From: Takifugu bimaculatus
Lineage: Eukaryota; Chordata; Actinopteri; Tetraodontiformes; Tetraodontidae
NCBI GenBank assembly: GCA_004026145.2
Contig: CP034980.1
Span: forward strand, 3,608,964-3,672,963
Direction: 5' to 3'
Length of the DNA: 64,000 bases
Made by a program: the position numbers and the translations under genes. Positions within the stretch are counted from its first letter, which is position 1. Each line of letters begins with the position of its first letter. Shown here piece by piece: positions 47,873-59,172 of this stretch. The notes below the pieces were generated by a model. That model ran no database searches. It saw nothing but the letters and a program-made list of their open reading frames with translations, and was not told where the DNA came from.

Positions 47873-48196
47873 CAGCACAGCACAGATAGAACGCTGCTCA
47901 ACCTGCTGTTGGCAAGCTCAGACAGGCTCTGCGAGTTCCTCAGCCAAAAGCCCACAGTGGGAGGGAGGGTAAACCCTTGTACAGTCTGAAACGCACACAG
48001 ATGTGTGACTGCAGCCAATAATCTATGTGCCAAAAGCTCAGGTCGACGTCTCTTGTGTGTAAAAGATTCAGAGTCTATGTCATTAAGTTCACCTTTTGAT
48101 TTTGGTGGAAATGTGCAGATTTAAGTGGTTATATTGACAGTAGGTATATATGAATAAAGAGGACGGAGGCATATTGTAAAGGTGTTGCATGTAGCG

Positions 48197-48198
<2 letters not shown>

Positions 48199-48231
<33 letters not shown>
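48199..48231. repeat. (AT)n microsatellite
   Basis: About 16 uninterrupted AT units in the ssh3 5' UTR intron. Confidence 0.9.
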
Positions 48232-48233
<2 letters not shown>

Positions 48234-48901
48234 TGATATACTGTATTGACTCCATATACACAGATGCAACCCTTTAGTATACATGCAATAAAACAGGCTA
48301 CGAGAGACAAAACCTCTAATTAAACAAGTCTAATTATTCATTTTCTCCTTGTGCATCGAGGTTTGCATCTGTGACTCTGGGGGCAGTGTGAGGTCGAAAT
48401 TACATAACAAAACCCGGAGGTTCGTATAGAAAAATGTCTGCACTCAAGTGTTCAAGTGTTCCCTTCAGCCTCTGCACTGCTGACCATCAAATGCCTCCAA
48501 CCGAGCGGTGACGCCTGGCTTTATGCATCACAGAGCCCCGACATGGCCCCGGCACGGTGTACACAGGTTAATCAACGGCGTATAAGTGGTCATTTTGGTA
48601 AATTGATGTCGTTTGTTTGGCTTCTGCAACGTAAACGGGCTCCCCGGTTCATGTCAAGTCGACGCTAACGTTAACAGCTGTCAGACGCAAGAAGGAATAA
48701 ATGAACCCCGGAAGGGTCAAACTTACTGGCGTTTATAAAGAATGTTCTCCACTCAGGTTTCCTGCTTTCTAAAGCCTCTCGTTAGTTCCTCAAGTGGAGG
48801 TTCTCCTTATTCCGCCCAGTGTTGCCGTCGTGTACGCGGACGCCGGACCAGGGCTGGAGCGCTCCGAACGCGCGTGCACGACGCTGGGTAGGAGCGACCC
48901 G

Positions 48902-48909
48902 TGACGTCA
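48902..48909. promoter_or_regulatory. cAMP response element (CRE)
   Basis: TGACGTCA, a perfect palindromic CRE, sits in the CpG-rich block between the divergent ssh3 and grhpr genes. Which gene it serves cannot be told. Confidence 0.5.
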
Positions 48910-49412
48910 TCACGGCGTGCCAGCGCGAGGCATCCATAAAAAGTAATAGCTGCGGTAACACTGACGTTGTGGAAATGATTTAGAATTGTGCAGAAAAAAG
49001 CACGTATGCATAAAAAAATGACCCGTGTGATAGTTTTAAGATGATATAAGCGGCTCCATAATCGTGTGTATATGTGTATTCGACTTTACAAGCTAAAATA
49101 ATTGGCAACTCATAAAAAAATAGGAACTAAACGTAGACTTCAACTTTTATCTTCAATCAGTTTAAAATAAAACAGACTGACTGAAGAATAAGAAAACAAA
49201 TTATTGAGGTCTGCCGACTAAAAATAGCAGCATCTGCGCATGCACAATAGAAACTGCTTCCTGGTGCACGTTAACACTCAGGGTGTATGAACTGAAGTTT
49301 TGCTCTCCCTCTGCTGACATCGACGCTTGAATAATTGGCCTGAATAGCCTGCAAACTGAAATCTGCGTCTGACCTGTTTGAGATTACTTGCAACGTTGGA
49401 CGTGCCACGAAG

Positions 49413-51430
49413 ATGAAGGTTTTCCTAACGAGGCGCATCTCAGGAGAGGGGATAAAGATCCTTCAGACATCTGGAGTGTATGCAAGATTCTTTTTTTTAC
49501 TGATAGTCACTAGTCATTTGGTAGCTAAGGTCGCTGTCTCCAATACCCTGCGTGTTTTGGTTGATGTATTGTTCACACAACTTGGATCCAAACTGATGTG
49601 GAGTGAGGCTCATGTTACTAATTAAGCTTTGTGCTACATTAAAGTGGTGCTCAAAAATATGTTGTCAGGTACTTCAGAAAAACCAAAGAATTTCACAATG
49701 AGAAATTAATTTATTTGATTTCACGTGACGATGTCCACGTCCCTGCCGCATACATCCTTTTCCCCATGCAGGTGCGAGGTGTCTAGTGTGGGACTCTGAT
49801 GAACCTTTGCCAAGAGCAGAGCTTCTCAAAAGGGTCCAGGGGGTAGATGGACTCTTGTGTTTGCTCTCGGACAAGATTGATGCAGAGGTTCTGGATGCTG
49901 CAGGTTTGTTCAAAGCAATTTTGCCCATGGGTAAATGGGTTGATTGCATCTGTCAGTCAGACATTATTTCAAATGGAATTAACATCTGATGGTCTATTGA
50001 TGGAGAGTGTCTGATTCCAGGGCCAAAGCTGAAAGTGATCAGCACTCTGTCAGTGGGATACGACCATCTGGTAATGGAGGAAGTCAAAAAACGGTAGGTC
50101 GCCTCGAGGTCTCTGTAGTAGTTGTTGGTTTTACAATCCGGTTTAGATAATCAAAACCTGTACAAAAAATTAATACCGTCGTGCTCGCTGCTAAAGGTGG
50201 GTAATCTGGAACAATTCGCCAAGGTTGCCTTTTGTAACTGAATGGAAATGTATCTTATTTGTGCAGCTTAAATGTCTTTATTGTCTTTTCATCAGTGGTA
50301 TACGTGTTGGATACACGCCAGATGTTCTGACTGACGCCACAGCAGAGCTGACTGTAGCTCTGCTGCTGGCCACAGCTCGCAGGTTACCAGAGGGAATAGA
50401 GGAGGTCAAAAAGTTAGTGCTAGCATTAACATTTACATTGTCTTTAATGTTTGAACCAGGAGTGTGTGTAGCTGCCTGACCTGACGTGTTCCTCTTGTTT
50501 CCCAGTGGTGGCTGGAGCTCATGGAAGCCTCTGTGGATGTGCGGTTATGGTCTGTCTGGCAGCACAGTGGGGATTGTTGGACTGGGACGCATTGGTAAAC
50601 TCTTGAATTTTTATTGTATTGTATTGTTTTATAGACCTGTTTATGGCTGATTATGCGGTTGCCTTTTTCTGAAGGCATGGCCATTGCACGCAGACTCCTG
50701 CCCTTCGGAGTGCAGAGGCTGCTGTACTCTGGGAGAACCGCCAAGGCCGAAGCTGCTGAGGTAAAAGGAGAGTTTGGTAAGAAGAAATGCAATCAAAGTG
50801 TATCAAAAACTATGATCACTTCTCCAACCCCATATGTGAGAATCGCTTTCCTTGTGTTGATTGACTCCAACAGTTCCTCTTGACACGCTTCTGGCTGAAA
50901 GTGACTTCATCGTGATTTCCTGTTCCCTGACACCAGAAACGCAGGGAATGTGCAACAAGGAATTCTTCAGCAAGATGAAAAACACAGCTGTCTTTGTAAA
51001 CTCAAGCAGGTCCTGGTTCACTTTGGATCCAAATTGGCATGATAGATTTTATGTGGGTGAATACTGAATGAAGCCTACACTGTTCAGGGGAGCCGTGGTG
51101 AACCAGGAAGATCTCTACCAGGCTTTGGACCACGGGACAGATCGCTGCCGGCTGGACTTGATGTAACAACACCCGAGCCCCTTCCGACAGACCACCCCCT
51201 CCTTACGCTGAAAAACTGCGGTGAGGAGACGTCACATATACTTGTATTTACATTTTCCTGGAGTTTCTCACTCTGCATCCTTTCCCTGTCCCTTCTTGTC
51301 TCGTGCAGTTGTGCTGCCACATGTCGGAAGCGCCACCTACTCCACAAGAGGCATCATGATGGGGTTGGCAGCTCGAAACCTGTTGGCGGGTCTGCAGGGC
51401 ACAGCCATGCCCAGTGAGCTCCACTACTAG
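49413..51430 (+). CDS. grhpr: Glyoxylate/hydroxypyruvate reductase, frame-disrupted
   Basis: GRHPR reduces glyoxylate and hydroxypyruvate with NAD(P)H and keeps glyoxylate from becoming oxalate. Nine exons: 49413-49477, 49772-49903, 50021-50093, 50296-50412, 50506-50594, 50675-50776, 50874-51009, 51088-51220, 51309-51430. They encode about 321 residues in intended frame (human 328). The dinucleotide-binding motif is VGIVGLGRIG. The catalytic trio expected of D-2-hydroxyacid dehydrogenases is in NSSRG (Arg), PEPLP (Glu) and LPHVGSAT (His). Exon 2 has one base too many (49,781-49,790) and exon 8 has two (near 51,134-51,136 and 51,149-51,151), so a strict reading stops early and loses Glu and His. 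All other exons are intact and well conserved. Intron 7 has a weak donor (GTCCTG). It is tail-to-tail with zbtb5, as in human 9p13. Confidence 0.9.
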
Positions 51431-51935
51431 TGCCTGGGAGTGAACCAGTGTCCTGCAATCAGCAAAGGACCTGCAGTGTAACATCTAATCTGACAAATTG
51501 TGTAGCATGTTAAAAAAACTACTCAAGTTTGTTGACATTCTACTATTCTAGCTGCTACTGTGAACTGGAACTAAAGGATATTTGTAAAATGTTTCCCTCT
51601 AAATTACTGTGAATATCATTGAGATTATACTACACTTGATCCATGAAGGTTCTCCAAAAACTCCCCGTCGTTGGCTTTGATTTCAAATGCGATGTCTACA
51701 AACTGGCTACGTGTCAACCTTCACGTCATCATTTGTGAAGATGTGCGCTCAGACTTGGATGCGAGTTCCTTCACTAGTTCATTTATTCACAGCAGCTTTC
51801 CGGGACACCACGTAGGTCATTTGATAACACCAGCATGCTTCACCGCAGAAACGACATTTACAAAAATAATTTATCAGTGAAAATGAATTCAAAATTGATT
51901 AAGGATCAGTGTCAGAAATGCAGATGTGGGGGAGA
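51431..51935. other. Convergent 3' region between grhpr and zbtb5
   Basis: About 500 non-coding bases shared by two 3' UTRs on opposite strands. No clear AATAAA for either was located with confidence. Confidence 0.45.
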
Positions 51936-53886
51936 TCATGGCAGAGCCTCGGAGCCTGGCTGGGCCTCCTCCCATGTGAGACAGGTGTTTTTGGAGTGCT
52001 TGTACAGGTGAGAGGACTGGCTGAAGCGTTTCCCGCACTTTGGGACAGGGATAGGGCTTTTCTCCTGTGTGCACGCGAATGTGCTTCTTACAGTCCGTGA
52101 GGTTCATGAAGGTCTTGCAGCACATCTTGCAGGCGTATTTCTTCTCCCCTTCCACCAGCAGCACGTGGTCTTCAGCGGCTGCCTTCTTACACTTGGATAA
52201 AACATCCTCTGAAGCTCGGGTTAAACTTGGCCGGTCAGCCGCCGGTGCGGAGGAACCGTCTGTGCCTGTTTCCGATCCGGGAGGCACTTTAGGGGCGATG
52301 CGACGGAAGCTTGTCGTTCCGGAGCTTTTTCCCGGCCCTGGAGGGTTGGATAAGGGGGGTTTCCAGGGCAAGACCTGGTCTTATGCCACTCAAGAACCCC
52401 GTGAGAGGGTTCTGGGTGGACTGGAGGATAAGTGTGTCACTGAATGTGGAGCTCTGAGTCGGGAGGAACTGCTGCAAAGGGACAGACGATACTGGAAATA
52501 CAACGGAGGGGGACTCAATGGTCGGATTTGAGTTTTGGCTCAATTCGTGTGCGACAGTTGCAGGTGCGTTGTCTGCAGAGATGGCTGCAGCAGCGGCCGC
52601 AGCGGTGAGGGCTGCTAGGCTGACTTCTTCATCGAGAGCTCCCATCACACTGTCATTACTGGGATTGAGGAAGCAGGAAAAGGCCAGTTCTGACAGACTG
52701 TCCAGGCGTTCGTCACTTTCTGCCGACTCGTCGCCCAGCTCTCCAGCCTCTTTCTGTGAGTCACCTTGAAATCTGTGCACAGCGCCTTTTGAAAAGAGCT
52801 ACCATCAGGGTCTGTTGTACAGGCGGTGGCCACCTTCTCGTCGTGTAGCGGTGCATCTAAATATCCTGTGATCTCTTCAGGTGGAGCTGGAGGCGAAGCG
52901 GTTTGCATTGTGCCCTGATCTGTTGGGTAGGAGCCAAGATTTTCCTTTTTCACCTCAATCATCACAGTCTTTGCCTCTTCTCCATCATCTTCATCACCCA
53001 CCTTTACTTTGACCACGCTGTCTTCAACGGTGTCTCCAACACCCGTGCTGCTGTCAGACTGGCTTGGCAGCTGGATCTCCTCTGATTCTCCTTTGTTTGC
53101 TTCATATTTCTGCTCTCTCTCCTCCTCACCTTGGCCTTCCCATAGCGGATTTAGTGTTTTCAGGCAGTCTGGAGACAACACTTCCTCTGCTCCTTCTAGT
53201 GTACCGATGATGCTCCTGGTGAGAGCCGGCGACCCTCCCTGAGGCACCCTGCAGGACCTTTTTGTGCTGCCGATCTTGTCTTCTTGTGATTTCCTCTTGT
53301 GCCTTAAAGCTGACGAAGCGCCCTGTTCAACACTGTCTTTTCTGTGATCATCCAGTTCTCCAGACTGTGATACCTCCGCTTCCACTTCCTCCTCATCCGT
53401 GTCTTCCACAGTAACAGATGCAACCACCCTCTCTGTTTGCTCATGCTGGTGCACAGACCTCCAACCTTTAGGGGCAGATGCAGGAAAGTGTTTCCTGGAC
53501 AGGTGGAGTTTGCAGGCCTTGACCACCGTATTGAGGTGCAAGTGCGATGCTGCCAACAGTACATCCATCACATTGGAGGCTCTCAGCGAGAGAGTAGAAG
53601 TGTAAATCATATCTAACAGGGAGGAGAACGCTTCAGGAGTTACCACTTCTGGATCTAGTTTCATCACGCTGGGACCTCTCCGTCCGCCCGCGTCAGGTCC
53701 AGCATCATCAGTACCGTCACTGGTGCTCAGAAGAGCCCTGAAGTGGGAGCTGCAGGCTGCCAGTATGGAGCGATGAGCCTGGAAGCGCTGGTCTCCAACC
53801 ATCACGACACAGTCGCACAGCTGAGCATGGAGGCGTTGGTGGTTGAGCTGCTTGAAAAGGAGCTGGAAATGACCCGGGAAGTCCAT
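51936..53886 (-). CDS. zbtb5: Zinc finger and BTB domain protein 5, frame-disrupted
   Basis: ZBTB5 is a nuclear transcriptional repressor. The coding region is a single exon of about 650 codons, as in the family. From the start: BTB/POZ domain (MDFPGHF, QLCDCVVMVG, ILAACSSHFRALL, NVMDVLLAASHLHLN), an acidic middle with PSQSDSS, then RRIAPKVP and LTRASEDVLSKCKKA. It ends with a first C2H2 finger (CKMCCKTFMNLTDCKKHIRVH), linker TGEKPY and a second finger. I choose the ATG at 53,886 because MDFPGHF starts the known family; an upstream in-frame ATG exists at 53,934. Three frame changes occur: about 52,770-52,810, at the A5 run near 52,326 (+1), and at the AAA at 52,039-52,041 (+1), which splits the last finger. 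On either side the protein matches ZBTB5 closely. Downstream of grhpr and facing it. Confidence 0.9.
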
Positions 53887-54989
53887 AACAGACGGTGGAA
53901 TTAGTTCTGACTGCATCCTCGTTGCTGCTGGCAATAAAACAATGCAGCGATGGTCATAGTTACGATGAGCAGCCCCGCTGCTCGGGAAAAGCTCCAGGAT
54001 TTGCGCTCTTCTTCAGCAGAAAACGATGCTATATTAGAAAGACAGACCTAATGTGATGTTGGGCTGCAGAGCCTATTGTCATCGGTTTCCTGGAGATGCT
54101 CTGGAGTATGGGCGGGCCGACGCACACAATAAGCCGGCAGGATGCGGAGCGTTGAGTCTATGTATACCCTCGATACCTGGTTTCCTCCTCTACTGCCAAA
54201 AATTCTCTTAAACACAAAATATGCTGTGGAATCAATTTCCGTAAAGTTCGGCTTTTAGAAATTATTACAAAACTAGTCCAGTAACGGTCGCGTGTCGTCA
54301 TCAGTCATGGCCACTGAGAACCTGCGAGTAAAACACTGCCACCAAGTGGTGAAGTTGGGGAAGCGCATCTATGTTGAGTTGACTTAGCAATGGTCACTTC
54401 TAAATAAAGTTGCTTTGTTAAATGCTTTATATTTAGTATAGCACACCTTAATACTTTAAGAATTTATTGTCAATTGTCTGAGGTTTTACTACTTTAATTA
54501 GGACTTTTGAGCTCTCAGAATCCTCACGTTGCCACCAACCATAGTTCATGAACGTCATCAACATTACTTTTTTTTAAAAAAAGAAAATCCTGCTTACATC
54601 CTCAATTATCATGGAAACCAAGGTTGGAAATTAGAAATCAATGTTAGATCAAATGTAAAAAGTTAATATTCCCATTTCCATTCAGAGAGTGCAAGATATG
54701 CAAGAACAACCGTGGAAACATTGCTTGCTTTAATTGTATGAATGCAACAAATACAACTAGTCTCCAATTTTGTATACAACAATGATGTAATTCGTGAACA
54801 ACCTAAAAAAAGACCTAAACCAAATGAAAACACATAACTTAAAGAGAGAGAGAGAGAATAAGGTGTTTTCTCTGCTGCAGTGATGGACATGCGCTTGTCA
54901 CAGCTCCAGCTGCCTGGTGATGATGGTCTGCTGTGTCCCACATGCAGTAAACTCTGGGTGGATGGTTTAGAAAGAAACCAGCTGCTCCG
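53887..54989. other. zbtb5 promoter and tomm5 3' region
   Basis: 53.9-54.2 kb is moderately CpG-containing and is the probable zbtb5 promoter/5' UTR. 54.2-54.9 kb is AT-rich with a short (AG)n at 54,843-54,858. No gene for POLR1E or FBXO10, which lie here in human, is seen. Confidence 0.5.
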
Positions 54990-55365
54990 TCATATGCTGT
55001 CCAGCTTTTTTATCACATATGGGGCTGTAAACAGAAGAATGACATGGGCCGTTTAGAATCACTGCGAGATCGAACCCACAACTGTGCATTGTGATATATC
55101 TTCAGCAGTAGTGAACGCTGCTGCATAGCAACTCCATAGATTGGCATTAACTGAATACTGTCAATATTCAAAGACATAAGATTGTTCAAAAACGAAAAAG
55201 GCTCAAAACGTCAGTAATTGTCAATGTCATATGCCTTTACTCACTGGCTCTGAGAAGGGCGACATAAATAAGAAAGTTTCTTAAAGATGAGATGACGTCT
55301 TGTCGCATTTTCTTTTTCATTTCTTCTGGGTCCATTTTAGGACCGAGACCTTCCAATTTCAGCAT
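54990..55365 (-). CDS. tomm5: Mitochondrial import receptor subunit TOM5 homolog
   Basis: TOMM5 is a tiny tail-anchored subunit of the outer-membrane TOM import complex. Two exons, 55365-55245 and 55024-54990, join in phase (1 base then 2) to 51 residues, exactly the human length. The N-terminus is MLKLEGLGPKMDPEEMKKKM; the single membrane span is SLRNFLIYVALL; the C-terminus after the splice is TPYVIKKLDSI. An upstream in-frame ATG would give a longer unrelated extension, so I take the Met matching the family. It neighbours frmpd1 and zbtb5, as in human 9p13.2. Confidence 0.93.
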
Positions 55366-55879
55366 TTTGAATACGATTTCAGGTGGTTTAACTGTCGAGA
55401 AATGCCAACCGCGATTTACAGCTTCACCAGCATGGACGGTAGAGAAGAGCTCACAAACCGGAAATACGTCTAACCGGAGTAAGACGGCGAGCACGGAGGG
55501 ACAAACTAACAAGGCACTGATGGGCGAACTAAAAATGTATAGACCAAAATGAAGCTCTTTTGCCTTCATATTACTCCCGTATAACATCTTTTATTACAGT
55601 CTAATGTAATCTTACAAAAAGGACACATAAGAACCGGACATTTGCGGCACTTAATTACTATTTTGCAGCTTTTATATCCATTGAAGGGTCAAATAGTAGC
55701 ATAACATACATTTAGGGGAAAACATTTTTATAATTTTTAAAATAAATTAAACGTATTATTTTGAACTACAAAACTGTATTACCTGCTATTGAAATAAAAC
55801 AATAAGCACAAGAGAGAGGATGGTTGCAATATTTGTTGTTGTTATTGTTTTTGATGTAAAACAGCGAGTAATGTGACCT

Positions 55880-56185
55880 TGCGGAGTCGGGGTGGCGGTC
55901 CTCTGGGCAGACAGACGGAGAAGGAGAGAGAGGAGCAGAGGGAGGGGGTGGGTTCTTTCAGAGCTCAGGGCCGAGGATTAGAGAGCAGTCCCAGCACGAT
56001 GACAGCATCCAGCATATAGCCAGGCCCCCACGCACCACATCACCATCATCACCGCACTGAGAGGACGCCGACATTTTCAAGAAACACATTCTGTCCATCC
56101 CTTGGAATTGATCCGACTCATTGATCCTTTTTTTTGCGGGAGAAGCTTCTCAGAGCGCCGGTGCGTCTGCTTCCAACACCAGGAG
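55880..56185 (+). other. Probable non-coding first exon of the frmpd1-like gene
   Basis: A GA-rich leader ends at a strong donor (AGGAG|GTGAGT, 56,185/56,186). It lies about 500 bases from the tomm5 start on the opposite strand, so the two genes may share a promoter. The start is a guess. Confidence 0.4.
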
Positions 56186-59139
56186 GTGAGTTTTGTCGGT
56201 ATTTCCCGTTGTTATTGTCTGATGAAAGAGCGTAAAACCCTGTTGTCTGGCGCCTCCACCTCGCATCCATACATCTGAAATAACATTTATTAATTTGCAA
56301 TGAATAATTAATGAACGACTGTCTTCTCGCCGCCTGGGGTTAACCCCACACCCCCTTTAAAAAGAGGCGTCGTAGATATTTAAATCCGATTAATATTATG
56401 GAAACAACAAAAGATTGACCTTTTTTTCCCTTTGTTAAGCCATCTGATTTGACGGTCACGAGTAGACAACAATTTAAAGTTAGAATTTCAACAGTATACA
56501 TCGATCATTTGAAGCGCACACCGATCGATACGCGCAGCAGAACCTAACGTTGAACGCCGACGTTCCAGAATCAACCTACAGTCGAAATTCCGGTTGTTCT
56601 GATCATGAATGAACGGCATTCCGTTCGCAAACACATGCGCCGAGCAGTGATAGTGGAATGCCACGCTGCCATATGCGCAGTGAAATCACCGTCAGCGCCA
56701 CAGATTGGAAACGAGCGGACTAAACCCTGGCGGACTGGGGGATGCCAGCAGCCTGTCTGGGACGCGCACTCGCAATGGGCGTAGGCAACGTGCAGGAGGC
56801 CGCCTCTCCTTTCAGGTCTGTCCGCGCATCCCATGGCCGACAGCAACCTCTCCTCCTTTGCGCTCTTTGCATGCCGTGCCAGGCATGACAACACAACTAG
56901 ACCGGAACAATGCGTTTGGCTGTTCTGGGGCCTTCGTTTAATGCATGACATGATTTCCTATCACCGCTGGTCCTGCTTCCATTAAGAAACGTGTGATATT
57001 ACATCCGTCTGTGAGACATCACCCCACGCCGTCCCAGATTTCAACACGTTTAAGTATAAATCCCACCGTACCGGATGTGGATGCTTGGATTGTACACTGC
57101 TGCAGCGGGATTGGTGTTGCGACTGCTACAACGTGTGATGGGAGTTTTTGCTCCGAGGTCAGTCTGCCTCAGGACCAACACGATACGCTCGCACATCAGG
57201 ACGGACGTGACGCCTGACTGAGTCAGACTGGCTCTGCCTCGCTGCCTGCCCCACTGTCCCACTTTACTGGAGCCAGTCGACCATCCTCTCCCTCTCCTCC
57301 TCCTCCTCCTTGCTGCCCTATGTCTCCAGGGCACACTGTGTCGCTGGTCTGGTGTCTCACTGCCCTAATCCCCCGTGTCTTGACCAGTTGATCAGATCAA
57401 TCCATAAACAAAGGTGATGAGGGATGCGGCCGGTTTTGTTTACTGGTAGAATTCGACATCATCCTCACTAGATAAATGGCATCATTCAGGAGTCAGGGAT
57501 GGTGGATGTGTGTTTTCTTCACAACAAATCTGTGTCAGTGGTACAGCTGCAGAGGAAAGCAGAGCTGCGACCTCATTGATGTGACAGCTCCATGCTGATG
57601 GCACCGTTGAACAGGAAACTGTTTGAGATCATATAGTAAAACGTTGGGGTACGGCAGCCACATACCATCAGCAAATCATCGGTTCTGCCTCTTCTGGATC
57701 TTTTGTGCTCCTCCTTGCAAAATAATATATTAGAATCCTCCTTTATATGTTTGCTGCAGAGCTCCAGTGTGACCTCAGTATTCTTCTCTTATATTACTTC
57801 CCTTGCAGATAAGCTCTGTCCTCAGTAGTTTTTGAAGTATGTCTGAGTTTGGAGGAAATTGTCCCAGACAGTGAAACAGAACAGAATATCCACCTCAGAT
57901 ATGTGATCTAACATCCAAAATGGTTCCTGCCACATCAACATCTGCTCCTGTTTCTCGCCACCTGCATGTCACTGGAACAGTCAGAAGTGCAGATGCCGAA
58001 ATGAAACCAAATACAGCCCACTATTAATCTTCAAACGACCCATTATTTAATGGCGCACTGGGGAACTCGGGGCTCTGCCAGGTCGCTGATCAAAGTGGAA
58101 CGAGAGCGGCGGTGTACGGTGAGGCTTGTTTTCATAACACTAATGGAATGGAGCTGACTGGCTGAATAAAAAAAAAAGAGATGCGATTATGTCCGGAAAT
58201 GTGTCAAATAAATAACTGACAACTGTCAGCTGTAGACCATACTGCCATAACAAGCACGCTCTCAAATCAGCACCGTTGTTATATTTATATCTTGCTGGGT
58301 TGACTGTTTCCAACTAAAGAAACAATGGAATATTTTAAAAGTTGTGTCTTGGTAACGACAGCTTGGCTCTGTAGGCTCCTCTCGTCTTCCTCTTGTCTCT
58401 GAAATTTAACAAAAAAAGACCAAGAGCCAGGAAAGATAAAATATATTCTCAGAGTTGATTTGATGGAGCGCTGGGTCTTCCCCTGGAATGAGCTCTTCCT
58501 GCCATACACCAGTTAGCTCTCGCCCTTGTTACAGTAAAGCAGGCGGTTCAAATCAGGCTGTTTTCATGTTGAAGTTCTCATAACACACATGTGAATGTCA
58601 TAAATGTGCATTCCTGCTTAAATGAGAACTCTTTGATTCTGAAGTTACACAGGGTCCTTAAAATGTTTTTGAAATGTTTTTCATTTGTGTCCGATTTCGG
58701 AGCCTCCTTCCGCCTCTTTAAGGATGTGCAGACACACCATTGTGAGGCTTTTGGCCCGCATCTCCTTCTGTCCCTTCACTAAAGTGTCAAATTATGCTCC
58801 GTTTGGCTGACGATGGTGATTCTCCGGATGATGCTAGGTCAACCATTTGGCCCCTCACATTTCAAACTTTGTGGCATATGTTCCAATCCAGCTGCCGTGC
58901 TAGAAAACTGAAATAACCCAGAGTCATCCAGACGCACAAAAGGGATTTGCTGCCAAGTGTGCAGCTGTTGGACCGAGGGTCCAGTTAGCTTGGTGTCGCG
59001 ACTGGGAGGGAATTGTGGGTTTGCTCAACTAACCTTTGCTGCTGCTGCTGCTGCTGGACCTCACGTCTCATGTGATGTATTGGTGTTTGCAGTCTCATAT
59101 TCTGCTAGGTGTGTGTGTGTATGTGTGTGTGTGTGTGTG

Positions 59140-59172
<33 letters not shown>

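Larger units (their letters stand above)
47873..49412. other. ssh3-grhpr head-to-head promoter region
   Basis: A non-coding ssh3 exon with donor CCA|GTAAGT (exon end 48,727, minus strand) is likely; 47.9-48.7 kb is its intron. CpG dinucleotides cluster at 48,820-48,930 around a CRE. 48.95-49.4 kb leads to the grhpr ATG. No other coding sequence. Confidence 0.5.

Noticed and set aside
55366..55587. N-terminal extension of tomm5
   Set aside because: The extension is in frame but unrelated to TOM5; starting at 55,365 gives exactly the conserved 51 residues.
59109..59172. Possible CRISPR-like or structured repeat
   Set aside because: It is a simple GT microsatellite; no spacers. CRISPR is not expected in animal DNA.
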